Made by a program: the position numbers and the translations under genes. A stretch of 20,965 nt of DNA from NCBI GenBank assembly GCA_964444075.1, contig CAYUFF010000015.1:1-20965 (forward strand), given 5' to 3'. Position 1 is the stretch's first letter. Each line of letters opens with the position of its first letter. Shown here piece by piece: positions 1 to 7,110 of the stretch. This stretch comes from CAYUFF01 sp964444075 (GTDB lineage: Archaea; Aenigmatarchaeota; Aenigmatarchaeia; CG10238-14; SCSR01). The notes below the pieces were generated by a model. The model searched no databases. It saw only the letters and a list, made by a program, of their open reading frames with translations, and was not told where the DNA came from.

Positions 1-719
1 ACATCGTTTTTCTCGAAAAAACGGCAAGCTTTTGCGAATAACGTTTTATCATCTGTCGGGTGTTTCTTCAAAATTTCGTCTAATATTTTCTCGTCACGGA
101 CCTCGTAATAAAAACTGTACAGAATGTCAGGAATGCACGCTTTAATCTCCCGTTCTACACCTTCTCCTTCGGATTTTCTTTCCATCTTCTCATATGTAGC
201 TGTCGTCTCTATATCTTTATCACCTCCTGGAGACTTTATCCTGATGAACACATGTTTTGGAAGGAAGACAACCCTTAATTTGGAAAACAGGGCGTAATCG
301 ACCATTTCTGCTAAGCATGCAAACAAAGTTGTTTTTCCGAGACAGCTCGCGCCTTCATTCTTTTCGCCGTTTACAGAATCCAAGATGTCGATAAGATTAT
401 AGGTAGCCTTTTGATAAGGTATGCGTGCGATGAACCGTTTAATAACTTCCTTCGCAACATCCTTTTCCCCGCCTGCTTTCTCCGCCTCTTCCGATAAGTC
501 CTCCGCTATTAGGAGGAGCTTTTCCATGTACCTTTTCGGACCTACGGGTTTCCCCTTTCTTCTGTGTATATCCACGCATGTATGCAGCGTGTATTCCGCG
601 AAGGAAAGCCCAGAGTCGGTCATCCATTCTTCTCTAAACAGGAAGGGTAACAATCTTTCCTTTAACGTTACTTTACGTTCGCGATATTTCTTCCATAACT
701 TTATCCTGTTTGTTACCAT
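1..719 (-). CDS. Transglutaminase-like (SirB1/TPR-type) protein, 3' end cut by window edge
   Basis: An open frame of 239 codons without a stop runs from ATG at 719 off the left edge. Residues 122-133 (EGASCLGKTTLF) and 153-161 (LPKHVFIRI), followed by IETT at 170-173, match the Cys...His arrangement of SirB1 / transglutaminase-like cysteine-fold proteins: Cys126 as nucleophile, His156, then an 'ETT' segment. The last 30 or so residues look like the start of a TPR helix pair. Residues 123-130 also fit GxxxxGKT, but I see no Walker B and the His/ETT block fits the transglutaminase fold better. Its catalytic activity and substrate are unknown. The N-terminal 100 residues are basic, helical and unrecognised. 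Codons are AT-richer than in neighbouring gltX, possibly a sign of transfer. A TATA box lies 26-34 bases upstream, so ATG 719 could be leaderless. A competing ATG at 795 opens a different frame that stops at 673. Confidence 0.55.
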   Translation of the reverse strand, partial: MVTNRIKLWKKYRERKVTLKERLLPFLFREEWMTDSGLSFAEYTLHTCVDIHRRKGKPVGPKRYMEKLLLIAEDLSEEAEKAGGEKDVAKEVIKRFIARIPYQKATYNLIDILDSVNGEKNEGASCLGKTTLFACLAEMVDYALFSKLRVVFLPKHVFIRIKSPGGDKDIETTATYEKMERKSEGEGVEREIKACIPDILYSFYYEVRDEKILDEILKKHPTDDKTLFAKACRFFEKND

Positions 720-744
720 AAGGATAGTAAATATTTGCTTGGGC

Positions 745-753
745 TATAAAAAG
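745..753 (-). promoter_or_regulatory. TATA box for the transglutaminase-like gene
   Basis: On the minus strand CTTTTTATA is preceded by the purine-rich CAGAAAT, a plausible BRE. It lies about 26-34 bases before ATG 719, fitting a leaderless or very short leader. A second TATA-like stretch (TTTTTATAC, near 826-834) would fit the alternative ATG at 795. Confidence 0.4.
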
Positions 754-864
754 ATTTCTGTACCTGAAATGTATTTTTCGTTCAGCAATTTTCATAACGT
801 CCTTTCCTCAAAAATTCCAGTAAAGTATAAAAACGTCTTACCAGTAGCGAACTTCTTAAACTTC

Positions 865-2559
865 CTATTTATGAGCGAAACAAAGCTCCAACGGAGAAAG
901 CTTGTTTACCCTGCAAAAGCCTATTCTTATGAGTTGCACGATATCACCCTCTTTCACGAATTCCTTCACGGTTTTTTCGACGAGAATTCCTTTCTCCTCA
1001 CCGTTCGGCATGATTAGTTTAGCAACGTCAGTGAAGCCCTCGGGAAGCCACTGTATCTTTTTCGATTTCAGGTCGATTTCTCTAGACTTGAAAACAGAGC
1101 GCTTACCTAGGGTTACCGTGCAGAGGTAGACCAACGCTATTTCCCTACCTCCAAGCCTCTCCAGGTCTTCCTTCTCGACGAAGATTTTCAAAGGTTTACC
1201 GAGCTTGAGCTTCCTCCTTCCTCTCTCCGGAAAGTCTGGGTGGAGCGGAATCTCTGCCTCCTCGATTTCGGACGGAAAACCCTCAACCTCCACCTCCACA
1301 GGGTTCAGCACGGCGAAAAATCTGTTTGCCATCGCGTCTACGAGCTTCCTGTTCTCGGCGTAGAGGATTTCCGCAGGGACTTCCACGTCGGCTTCGCTCA
1401 ACCCCATCTTTAAGATGAACCTCCTCACGGCCTCGGCGAGTATGCCCCTCTTCCTCAGCGACTGCAAGCTCCACGTCCTAGGGTCGTCCCATCCTTTCAA
1501 CTTACCCTCTTCTATCGCCTTCCTCGCCTCACTCTTGCTCATCTTCGCCTCCTTTATGCTCAGCAAGCCGTAGTGTACGAAAGCAGGAACCCTCCTAATC
1601 CCCAACCTTTCCCAGATGAACTTCTCAACCTCATCCTCGATTATCAAATCCTTCCCCCTTATCACGTGGGTAATTCCCAGGTCTACATCGTCGTAAGCCC
1701 AGGTAGCCTCAAGCAAAGGCCAAACGATGTACTTACTCCCTACTCGCGGATGCTCCCTTTCAACTATCCTGAAAAGCACCCTGTCCCTGAACGCTGGGTT
1801 TGGGTGCCTCATATCGGTCTTCAGCCTAAGAACAGCTTCTCCCTCGCGATAATGGTTGGAAAGCATCTTCTTCCATCCTTCCAGGTTTTCCTCCACGCTC
1901 CTGCTCCTGTGCTCGCACTCCTTTCCTAAGGCCCTAAGCTTCCTCAGCTTCTCGGCGTCGCACTCGCAAACGTAGGCGAGCGAGCTCTTTATCAGCTTCT
2001 CGGCGAACGCGTAGTAAAGCTCCATCCTGTCGGACTTGTAAAACACCTTGTCGAACTTTATACCCAGCCACTCCAGGGATTCCAGGATTAAATCGTAAGC
2101 CTCGGGCAAGATTTGCTTTTCTTCCGAGCCCACGGTATCGTCGAACACAAGGTAAAGCTTCCCTTTGTAGAGCTTAGCGTACTCGTGGTTTAGGATGCAG
2201 GCCCTCGCGTTACCCAAGTGTAGCGGTCCTGAAGGGAACGGAGCGAACCTCAACACGACTTTCCCAACCTCTGCGTTGGGGAGTGGAGGTAGTGCAACGT
2301 CTTTTTCAGCTCTTTCTTTCCTCTCGGTGCTTTCGCTGAATCCTAATTCCGAGAGCATCCTCCTTTGTTCCTCGATAGGAATCGAGTTAACCCTTTCGCA
2401 AACTTTCTTTACGATGGGTAGGATTTCCTTCACGACTTTCCTGAGCTCGCTGTTTTCCGCGAGGACCTTCCCGAGGACTGAGCTCGGATTGCACTTTCCG
2501 CCGTGCTGGATGGCGTTGAGCAGGGCGTGCTTCAGCGCTAGCTTTTCCGTTTCTTCCAT
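865..2559 (-). CDS. gltX: Glutamyl-tRNA synthetase, archaeal type
   Basis: Charges tRNA-Glu with glutamate in the cytoplasm; archaeal enzymes of this type are usually specific for tRNA-Glu, with Gln-tRNA made separately by GatDE. The protein is 564 residues, normal for archaeal GluRS. It has the archaeal N-terminal helical extension (residues 1-95), a class I HIGH motif as PFPSGPLHLGN (107-117), the FDDT segment near 139-142, and a KMSKS loop at 339-343. The C-terminal half is the beta-barrel anticodon-binding region of the GlnRS-like subgroup. The start MEETEKLALKHALLNA matches the family N-terminus. It stands alone: the gene downstream is separated by about 145 bases with its own promoter, and the upstream HEPN tail ends 40 bases before the start. 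Confidence 0.96.
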   Translation of the reverse strand: MEETEKLALKHALLNAIQHGGKCNPSSVLGKVLAENSELRKVVKEILPIVKKVCERVNSIPIEEQRRMLSELGFSESTERKERAEKDVALPPLPNAEVGKVVLRFAPFPSGPLHLGNARACILNHEYAKLYKGKLYLVFDDTVGSEEKQILPEAYDLILESLEWLGIKFDKVFYKSDRMELYYAFAEKLIKSSLAYVCECDAEKLRKLRALGKECEHRSRSVEENLEGWKKMLSNHYREGEAVLRLKTDMRHPNPAFRDRVLFRIVEREHPRVGSKYIVWPLLEATWAYDDVDLGITHVIRGKDLIIEDEVEKFIWERLGIRRVPAFVHYGLLSIKEAKMSKSEARKAIEEGKLKGWDDPRTWSLQSLRKRGILAEAVRRFILKMGLSEADVEVPAEILYAENRKLVDAMANRFFAVLNPVEVEVEGFPSEIEEAEIPLHPDFPERGRRKLKLGKPLKIFVEKEDLERLGGREIALVYLCTVTLGKRSVFKSREIDLKSKKIQWLPEGFTDVAKLIMPNGEEKGILVEKTVKEFVKEGDIVQLIRIGFCRVNKLSPLELCFAHK

Positions 2560-2599
2560 ACTCTAAAGTTCGCGCTCGAAAAACTTAACTTTAAGAAGC

Positions 2600-2994
2600 C
2601 TACCTTTCAAGGAACCTTCTCGCGTCTGCAAGAGCTTTTTCTGCATGCCTTCTCTTGTAAAACCTCAGGGGTTGAAGATACCACTCTTCGTTATTAACGG
2701 GTATCTCGTTTTGAGCCAATGTCTTTCTATCTCATAAGCTATTTTGACGAGAGGCTCTAACTCTGGATATTTCGAGACGACGACATCGTCGAAAACGCTC
2801 GCTACCCTGTGCTCGGTAATCTCTTTCAGGCCGAAAAGGACGAGAACGGCTTTTATAGCCTTTTGGACGGCTTGTTCACTGTGGTAAACGACGTCTGCGT
2901 AAACTCTCCTTTCAAACGCAGCTTCTGCTGTGACTAAATCGGCTCCACTCCTTTCCAACCAAGCTTTCACGAGCTTGATATCTTTCACGGCCAT
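2600..2994 (-). pseudogene. HEPN-domain protein (toxin of an MNT-HEPN pair), frameshifted
   Basis: The intact frame gives 109 residues (stop at 2665). Residues 37-67 (HSEQAVQKAIKAV..., then EHRVASVF) and the TRYP at 96-99 match PF05168 HEPN domains, which normally run about 125-130 residues and end in a helix rich in Ala. That last helix is missing from the frame but is present in another frame: after TRYP at about 2700, a one-base shift gives NNEEWYLQPLRFYKRR, then an Ala-rich helix, and a stop at 2600-2602. The restored protein would be 131 residues. So one base is missing near the GGG at 2699-2701: either a real inactivating mutation or a consensus error. HEPN partners of MNT nucleotidyltransferases are RNase toxins in known systems. 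The start overlaps the MNT gene's end by 10 bases. Confidence 0.75.
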
Positions 2995-3443
2995 TCCAAA
3001 TCACACACCCTAATCTTCTTTCCCTTATAAATTAATTGGAGGTTACTCTTCTTATGGAGGGTTACGTAGAGGTTCTTTACCTTCCAGATCAGATTTTCGG
3101 GGTCGTGAATAATTTTATAATCCTTGAAGATCGCCAGGAGGAGCGGGTTACCTTCCTCGGCGTTCAGCATAAACTCTTCTTCGCTTAAATTATGAATCTC
3201 CACGACCTTCCCTATTTTCTCATGCAACCTTTCCTCTAACCTTTTTATCATCGATTGTTTCAACTTTCTTTCCGTAACAAGAAGCACGTCGATGTCGCCT
3301 GCTTTTCGTTTTTTCCAGAGGAAAGACCCGAAAATCGCGATTGACTTTAACCCCCTTACGCTTTTCAGCTCATCCTTCAACGATTTCTCGATGCTCGCCT
3401 TCATGTGAGAATCTAAGGGGAAGCCTTTAAATAGATTCTTCAA
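2985..3443 (-). CDS. MNT-type minimal nucleotidyltransferase (antitoxin partner of HEPN)
   Basis: A 152-residue protein of the DNA polymerase beta superfamily. The signature is FGSFLWKKRKAGDIDVLLV, with Gly39-Ser40 and the metal-binding pair Asp50/Asp52, followed by the expected strand and helix (KVVEIHNLSEEEF). In characterised MntA-HepT systems the MNT protein neutralises the HEPN RNase by adding AMP; that role is inferred here from the pairing. The marked start is TTG at 3443, overlapping the stop of the HTH gene (TTGA), which suggests coupling. An ATG at 3404 (residue 14) is an alternative: the stretch CTATTTAAAG at 3422-3431 lies where a TATA box would for a leaderless start there. Sequence is complete to its stop; no key residue is missing. 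Confidence 0.82.
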   Translation of the reverse strand: MKNLFKGFPLDSHMKASIEKSLKDELKSVRGLKSIAIFGSFLWKKRKAGDIDVLLVTERKLKQSMIKRLEERLHEKIGKVVEIHNLSEEEFMLNAEEGNPLLLAIFKDYKIIHDPENLIWKVKNLYVTLHKKSNLQLIYKGKKIRVCDLEWP

Positions 3444-3931
3444 ACCTTAAGCCCAAACTCCCTCCTGGCAACCTCCTTCAGCACCCTTATCAGCTCTGCC
3501 AAGCAACTTTTCTTTATCGCGACCGCTCCCACGGACCTGAACTTGCTGCTAGACCTTATCAGGAAATCGTGCTTCGTCTGGTTTATCCTCACGAACTCCT
3601 CTTCTCCTGGATACTTCGGCTTGAAAACGTTTACCCAGAGCGTGTCCCACTTTCCCTGGTCGATCCTAGCCACGAACTTGCTAGGGCCGACGGACCAGAA
3701 AATCTTCGCTGGGCCCTTTTCCTCGTAGTTGACCCTTTTCTCTATCAGGAGCCTTTCCAGGATTTTGGTTACCGTGTGCCTGTTTAGCTTCAACTCTCTA
3801 GCAAGGTCGTTGATCGTAGCACCCCTAGGATACTTTTCCAGGGCTTCCAGCACTCGCAGGGTGTTGCGAGTATCGTACTCGACGTGCTTGCCGTGGTCGA
3901 AACCTTCCTTCCTAACGTTCGGCCTTCCCAT
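3440..3931 (-). CDS. Winged helix-turn-helix transcriptional regulator
   Basis: A 163-residue protein with a clear wHTH at residues 22-75: RNTLRVLEALEKY, then GATINDLARELKLNRHTVTK as the HTH and ILERLLIEKRVNYEEKG as the following helix and wing. The C-terminal half (80-163) is an unrecognised alpha/beta region that may sense a ligand or bind a partner. It is the first gene of a three-gene operon (HTH, MNT, HEPN) and overlaps the MNT start by 4 bases. A TATA-like box 24-32 bases before ATG 3931 implies a leaderless message. An inverted repeat just beyond that box is a natural candidate operator, so autoregulation is likely but inferred. A dedicated regulator in front of MNT-HEPN is not the usual two-gene layout. 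Confidence 0.75.
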   Translation of the reverse strand: MGRPNVRKEGFDHGKHVEYDTRNTLRVLEALEKYPRGATINDLARELKLNRHTVTKILERLLIEKRVNYEEKGPAKIFWSVGPSKFVARIDQGKWDTLWVNVFKPKYPGEEEFVRINQTKHDFLIRSSSKFRSVGAVAIKKSCLAELIRVLKEVARREFGLKV

Positions 3932-3954
3932 GATTTTTTGTAAAGAACTTTGTA

Positions 3955-3963
3955 ATTATAAAG
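3955..3963 (-). promoter_or_regulatory. TATA box of the HTH-MNT-HEPN operon
   Basis: Minus-strand CTTTATAAT is centred about 28 bases before the ATG at 3931, the spacing expected for a leaderless archaeal transcript. Confidence 0.4.
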
Positions 3964-3964
3964 G

Positions 3965-3991
3965 TTTACTGGAAATTTACTCTACAGTAAA
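3965..3991 (+). promoter_or_regulatory. Candidate operator: inverted repeat TTTACTG...CAGTAAA
   Basis: Arms TTTACTG (3965-3971) and CAGTAAA (3985-3991) are perfect complements with a 13-base spacer that holds a further TTTACT (3976-3981). It lies between the two divergent TATA boxes of the HTH operon and the 4058 gene, so one bound protein could control both. The wHTH protein encoded next to it is the obvious candidate binder (inference). Confidence 0.4.
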
Positions 3992-3992
3992 A

Positions 3993-4000
3993 TTTATAAA
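3993..4000 (+). promoter_or_regulatory. TATA box of the 4058-PIN operon
   Basis: TTTATAAA in an A/T-rich stretch. A start site about 25 bases on would give a leader of roughly 30-35 bases that includes the strong Shine-Dalgarno at 4045-4053. Confidence 0.4.
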
Positions 4001-4044
4001 TCTTTTTAACCAAATATTGTATAGACATTAAGGTTTAAAAATAA

Positions 4045-4053
4045 GGGAGGTGG
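4045..4053 (+). promoter_or_regulatory. Strong Shine-Dalgarno (GGGAGGTGG) for the 4058 gene
   Basis: GGGAGGTGG ends 4 bases before ATG 4058 and matches the archaeal anti-SD well. It fixes the start, and is unusual here because many genes in the window look leaderless. Confidence 0.7.
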
Positions 4054-4057
4054 TAGG

Positions 4058-4786
4058 ATGCCCGTAATCTCGGTCTTCAAGTACGGGGAGGATATCCGCG
4101 TCGATGAGATAGTATCCAAGCTCGACGGGAAGAAAATCGAGGACGGCGTGCTGAAGGCCAGGAAAAGCAAGTTCAATTCCCACGAAGCGATCGTCGAGTA
4201 CAGGTTCGAGCAAGAGGTGGAGGAGCTCATCAAAAGGGTACTACCCGAGACGCTCGTCGAACGCTTGGCGAGGGATATCAAGGAGAACGGAAACTCTAAA
4301 GTGGAGAACAGGGTGCTGTGCTTCTTCAACACGCTGGTGAAGACTTTCGAGGTATACAGGGGGCCGGACGGCGTGACCGAAACCGTGGTGGCAGGAGTTT
4401 CCAAGCTTCTTGGAATAAGACTAAGGCCGCTGACGCTTTCATCCCAAGCTTTGCGCAACATTTACTTGAACCATTCCAAAGAGCTGAGGCAAGCGTTGTT
4501 CAAGAACGTCGACGGCCTTCTCTTCGAGACGCTGAAAGGAAGGTGCCTCGAGAAAAACTGGAAGTTCGTATCCTACACGAAAAAGTTCCCCCACTCCCTC
4601 AGGGTGATAACGTTCAGGCCGAGCATCAAGTTCCTCAACGGAGGTTGTAAGTACCACGTTACCATCAACGGAGACAAGGGAACCATAAAGTTTTCCGGCA
4701 ACGGCGACTTCAAGTGGAGGCCGAGGCTAGAAGTGAGGCAGCTTGTCTACATGATGGCGCTTTCGGAGAGGAAAAATTTCGCCTGA
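4058..4786 (+). CDS. Protein of unknown function, first gene of a PIN-domain operon
   Basis: A 242-residue basic, mixed alpha/beta protein that I do not recognise. No signal peptide or membrane segment is visible. The first 70 residues are charged and helical (VEELIKRVLPETLVERLAR). The middle (about 85-165) is a helical region with SKLLGIRLRPLTLSSQALRN. The C-terminal 75 residues are strand-rich, with FRPSIKFLNGGCKYHVTING and GTIKFSGNGDFKWRPR, which could be a nucleic-acid-binding beta fold. The start is fixed by a strong Shine-Dalgarno. The PIN nuclease start follows the stop by only 17 bases, so the two are co-transcribed. The gene diverges from the HTH-MNT-HEPN operon. An antitoxin or substrate-recognition role for the PIN protein is possible, but 242 residues is long for a typical VapB-like antitoxin. 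Confidence 0.7.
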   Translation: MPVISVFKYGEDIRVDEIVSKLDGKKIEDGVLKARKSKFNSHEAIVEYRFEQEVEELIKRVLPETLVERLARDIKENGNSKVENRVLCFFNTLVKTFEVYRGPDGVTETVVAGVSKLLGIRLRPLTLSSQALRNIYLNHSKELRQALFKNVDGLLFETLKGRCLEKNWKFVSYTKKFPHSLRVITFRPSIKFLNGGCKYHVTINGDKGTIKFSGNGDFKWRPRLEVRQLVYMMALSERKNFA

Positions 4787-4789
4787 GTG

Positions 4790-4797
4790 AGGAGGTT
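4790..4797 (+). promoter_or_regulatory. Shine-Dalgarno (GAGGAGGT) deciding the PIN gene start
   Basis: GAGGAGGT lies 6 bases before GTG 4804. This supports GTG 4804 over an in-frame start at 4714, which would overlap the upstream gene by 73 bases. Confidence 0.65.
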
Positions 4798-4803
4798 TCG
4801 ACC

Positions 4804-5226
4804 GTGCCGAAGGCCGTGAGAGTGGTGCTCGATACGAACGTGGTAATCTCGGGGATGTTCTGGGAGGGGATACCGCGAGAAATCTTAGGTAGGTGCGAGA
4901 AAGGGGAGCTGAAGGCGGTGTTCTCGCGGGAGTTGTTGGAAGAGTTGAGACGCGTGATAGCGAGAGAAAGAAAGTTCAACCTGAAGGAGGAAGAGATAAG
5001 GGAGAAGGAAAGGGCTTTGCTGAAAGTCGGTGAAATGGTAGAGCCGAAGGTAAGAGTGAACGTCGTTACCGACGACCCCGACGACAACAAGCTGCTGGAG
5101 TGTGCCCTGGCCAGCGGAACGAAGGTTATAATCTCTAGGGATAAGGACCTCCTAAGGCTGGGAAGCTGGAGGGGGATAATGATACTAACCCCAGAGACCT
5201 TCTCCCGAGAATTTTTATTTCTTTGA
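4804..5226 (+). CDS. PIN-domain nuclease (COG1569 / PIN_3 family)
   Basis: A 140-residue single PIN domain, a metal-dependent RNase fold common in toxin-antitoxin systems. The acidic residues are all present: Asp10 in VVLDTNVVISG, Glu46/47 in LLEELRRV, Asp93-Asp94 in TDDPDDNKLLECA, and Asp113 in ISRDKDLL. The end ILTPETF is typical of COG1569, whose members are annotated as putative toxin components. The start is GTG 4804 with a good Shine-Dalgarno; an upstream in-frame start at 4714 only adds residues that overlap the preceding gene. It is the second gene of a two-gene unit with the 4058 protein. Its 3' end contains the TATA box of the next gene. Catalysis is predicted; target RNA is unknown. 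Confidence 0.88.
   Translation: MPKAVRVVLDTNVVISGMFWEGIPREILGRCEKGELKAVFSRELLEELRRVIARERKFNLKEEEIREKERALLKVGEMVEPKVRVNVVTDDPDDNKLLECALASGTKVIISRDKDLLRLGSWRGIMILTPETFSREFLFL
5211..5219 (+). promoter_or_regulatory. TATA box for the MBL-fold gene
   Basis: ATTTTTATT at the end of the PIN gene is centred about 31 bases before ATG 5246. This suggests the MBL-fold gene has its own promoter and a nearly leaderless message. Confidence 0.35.
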
Positions 5227-5245
5227 GCTTTCAAAATTTTTAGGT

Positions 5246-6013
5246 ATGAGAGTAACTTTCTTGGGCACCGGTGAAGCGTTCAGCGAGGAGAGGGCGAACA
5301 CATCGATACTCCTTTCTTCGAAGGAAGGAGTTTCTGTTTTGCTAGATTGTGGTTTTTCGGCCTGTCAAAACTTTTGGAGGTACTCACGCAGCTTACCTTC
5401 CGCCCAGGAACTCCTCGACGCCGTTTACGTTTCTCACTTTCACGCCGACCACTTCTTCGGATTGCCCGCCCTGCTGGTGAGGATGTGGGAAGAGGGTAGG
5501 AGGAAGCCTTTAACGATCATTTCACAGCGGGGGTTGAAGGAAAAGTTTTCGGAGTTGATGGAGCTCGCGTACCCAGGATTCTTGGAGAAGTTTTCGTTCA
5601 GGATAAGGTTGAAAGAGGTGAGGCACTCATTGACTTTTAAGGGGTTGAGGGTAAGGCTGTGCGAGCTCAGGCACGCGGCCAAGAACTTTGCGGTAAGGAT
5701 CGACGACGTCGACGGAAAGGGCTTCGTCTACACCGGGGACGGGAAGTTGACGGGAAGTTGCAGGGGGTTTTTCGAGGGTGCCGACGCCGTCGCGTGCGAG
5801 TGCTTCACCCTCGACGAAACTCTGGACTACCACAGCAGTTTGGAGGAAATCCTCGAGTTTTTCGGTAGTTTGAGCGCCCCGCCAAAGCTTTTGGCTCTAG
5901 TCCACGTGAGCAGGAGGCAGGATACTTCGAAGCTGAGGAAGTACGCGGAGAGGAAGCGAATGGTGAAGATGAAGGTCGTGTTCCCGAAGGATTTCGACGT
6001 TTACCGCCTTTGA
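5246..6013 (+). CDS. MBL-fold hydrolase, ribonuclease Z-like
   Basis: A 255-residue metallo-beta-lactamase-fold protein. It opens with MRVTFLGTGEAF, typical of the RNase Z (ElaC, COG1234) group. The zinc motif is SHFHADHFFGLP, with His64, His66, Asp68 and His69; further ligands are His143 (LRHAAKNFAV), Asp165 (YTGDGKL) and His220 (ALVHVS), with His196 in DYHSS as the extra family histidine. It is shorter than canonical archaeal tRNase Z (about 300 residues), and I do not see a clear flexible-arm insertion, so a tRNA 3'-processing role is uncertain. It may be another member of the family acting on a small substrate. It stands alone, convergent with speH, with 31 bases between the two stops. 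Confidence 0.85.
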   Translation: MRVTFLGTGEAFSEERANTSILLSSKEGVSVLLDCGFSACQNFWRYSRSLPSAQELLDAVYVSHFHADHFFGLPALLVRMWEEGRRKPLTIISQRGLKEKFSELMELAYPGFLEKFSFRIRLKEVRHSLTFKGLRVRLCELRHAAKNFAVRIDDVDGKGFVYTGDGKLTGSCRGFFEGADAVACECFTLDETLDYHSSLEEILEFFGSLSAPPKLLALVHVSRRQDTSKLRKYAERKRMVKMKVVFPKDFDVYRL

Positions 6014-6044
6014 AAGGCCGTAAACTCACGCCATTCGCTCCGAG

Positions 6045-6395
6045 CTAAGGGTGGGTGTACTCCCACTTTTCCTTCACCACGTTCTTGGGCTTGAACTCCT
6101 TCACGAGGATTTCCAACCCCTTCTCGACGTCGGCGTCGGCCTTGCAGGTAACGATCTCCACGTCGCAGAACCCGTACTCGGGCCAAGAGTGGAGGGCCAC
6201 GTGACTTTCTGCTATCAGGAACAGGGCGCTGACGCCGCCGCCCTCCTCGAACTTGTAGGAAAGCTTCTTCAGGAGATGCATCTCGAGGGCGTCGACGACC
6301 TTTTCGAGGACAGAAGAGATGAAACTTTCATCGCTAAGCAAACTCCTTTCGCAGCCTTCCATCCTCGCTGCGAGGTGCTTTATTTTCACCCTCAT
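6045..6395 (-). CDS. speH: S-adenosylmethionine decarboxylase proenzyme
   Basis: A 116-residue prokaryotic class 1B AdoMet decarboxylase, which makes decarboxylated AdoMet as aminopropyl donor for spermidine and other polyamines. The self-cleavage site is Glu63-Ser64 in AESHVALHSWPEYGF, giving a beta chain and a pyruvoyl-capped alpha chain starting at Ser64. His69 and Cys84 are the expected processing and catalytic residues. Length matches the family (about 115-125). Some archaeal relatives have become arginine decarboxylases, and sequence alone does not fully exclude that here. The start ATG 6395 is preceded by GGAG only three bases away. Transcribed away from the membrane-protein gene at 6581, with 185 bases between them; no partner polyamine gene is in the window. 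Confidence 0.93.
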   Translation of the reverse strand: MRVKIKHLAARMEGCERSLLSDESFISSVLEKVVDALEMHLLKKLSYKFEEGGGVSALFLIAESHVALHSWPEYGFCDVEIVTCKADADVEKGLEILVKEFKPKNVVKEKWEYTHP

Positions 6396-6544
6396 GTGCT
6401 CCGTTCAGCGACGGCGAACGTATCTCACCTTCGTCCGACATTATCCCTTCCCACTCGAAACGCTTCCGCGGACTTTAAAATTTTACGATTTTCCATTCTT
6501 AAAGCTTTCGGTCCCGTCCGCGTCCACCCTTAAAAACGGTAACC

Positions 6545-6552
6545 CTTTTAAA
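6545..6552 (+). promoter_or_regulatory. TATA box for the 6581 membrane-protein gene
   Basis: CTTTTAAA is centred about 33 bases before GTG 6581. A near copy (TTCTTAAAGCTTTC, near 6494-6507) lies 50 bases further up in the same 185-base gap between speH and this gene. Confidence 0.35.
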
Positions 6553-6580
6553 GCTTCCTTCCAAAATTAGCTTCGAGAGT

Positions 6581-7093
6581 GTGCTGGGGAAATGGGAAGC
6601 GTACTTGAGGGAACTTTATTGTAAAATCGGGGATGAGGTAAGGAAGCTGGGACTACCCTCCGCCTTCCTCGCCGGAGGAACTTTCAGCGACCTCCACACG
6701 ACACGCCTGGGCGTTGAAAGCCACGGCACGGAGTGGGAAGAGAACTCCCGTTTTAGATACTTGATGGAGACCGTGGGGGTCGAACATTCGTTGCTCTTGA
6801 ACGCTCTGATGACGTTTCCCCTGGCCTACCTAGGTGGGAAGTTTTGCGAAGCCGTGATGAGGAGGTTTGAGGGAAGGGGTGTGAACTTAAGCTTCGTGTC
6901 CACCGAGAACTTTATCTACGCGATAGGGCTGGTGAGGTATTTCGCAGCTTTGTGGAACGCGAGAGTCCTCGACCCCCTGTTGGAGCTCGCTGGCCACGAC
7001 GTGGGCGTGGGAGATGTGGTTACGTTTTCTTACTTCTTGACCGTGGTACCCTTCGTGTTTTCCTACGTGAAAAATAAGTTCCGAAGCTGGTAA
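6581..7093 (+). CDS. Small integral membrane protein, DUF5658-like
   Basis: A 170-residue protein with about three to four membrane segments: near 25-38, 68-88 (LLLNALMTFPLAYLGG), 110-130 (FIYAIGLVRYFAALW) and 146-166 (VVTFSYFLTVVPFVFSYV). Between the first two is a pattern resembling DUF5658-type proteins (Asp, then HTT, later Glu-Asn and Arg, then Gly-Val): SDLHTTRLGVES, EENSRFRYLMETVGV. Function of that family is unknown. The start is GTG 6581 without a Shine-Dalgarno but with a TATA box upstream. It is monocistronic; 18 bases after its stop the first border of the AT-rich island begins. Confidence 0.6.
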   Translation: MLGKWEAYLRELYCKIGDEVRKLGLPSAFLAGGTFSDLHTTRLGVESHGTEWEENSRFRYLMETVGVEHSLLLNALMTFPLAYLGGKFCEAVMRRFEGRGVNLSFVSTENFIYAIGLVRYFAALWNARVLDPLLELAGHDVGVGDVVTFSYFLTVVPFVFSYVKNKFRSW

Positions 7094-7110
7094 CCAGGAA
7101 ACCTTACCTC

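Noticed and set aside
326..352. Walker A-like GASCLGKT in the left-edge protein as evidence of an ATPase
   Set aside because: No Walker B or other NTPase motif follows, while PKHVFIRI and IETT match the transglutaminase-like fold.
421..1017. Plus-strand 198-residue frame over 421-1017
   Set aside because: Antisense to the transglutaminase-like gene and gltX 3' end, low-complexity Ser/Phe composition, no promoter or ribosome site.
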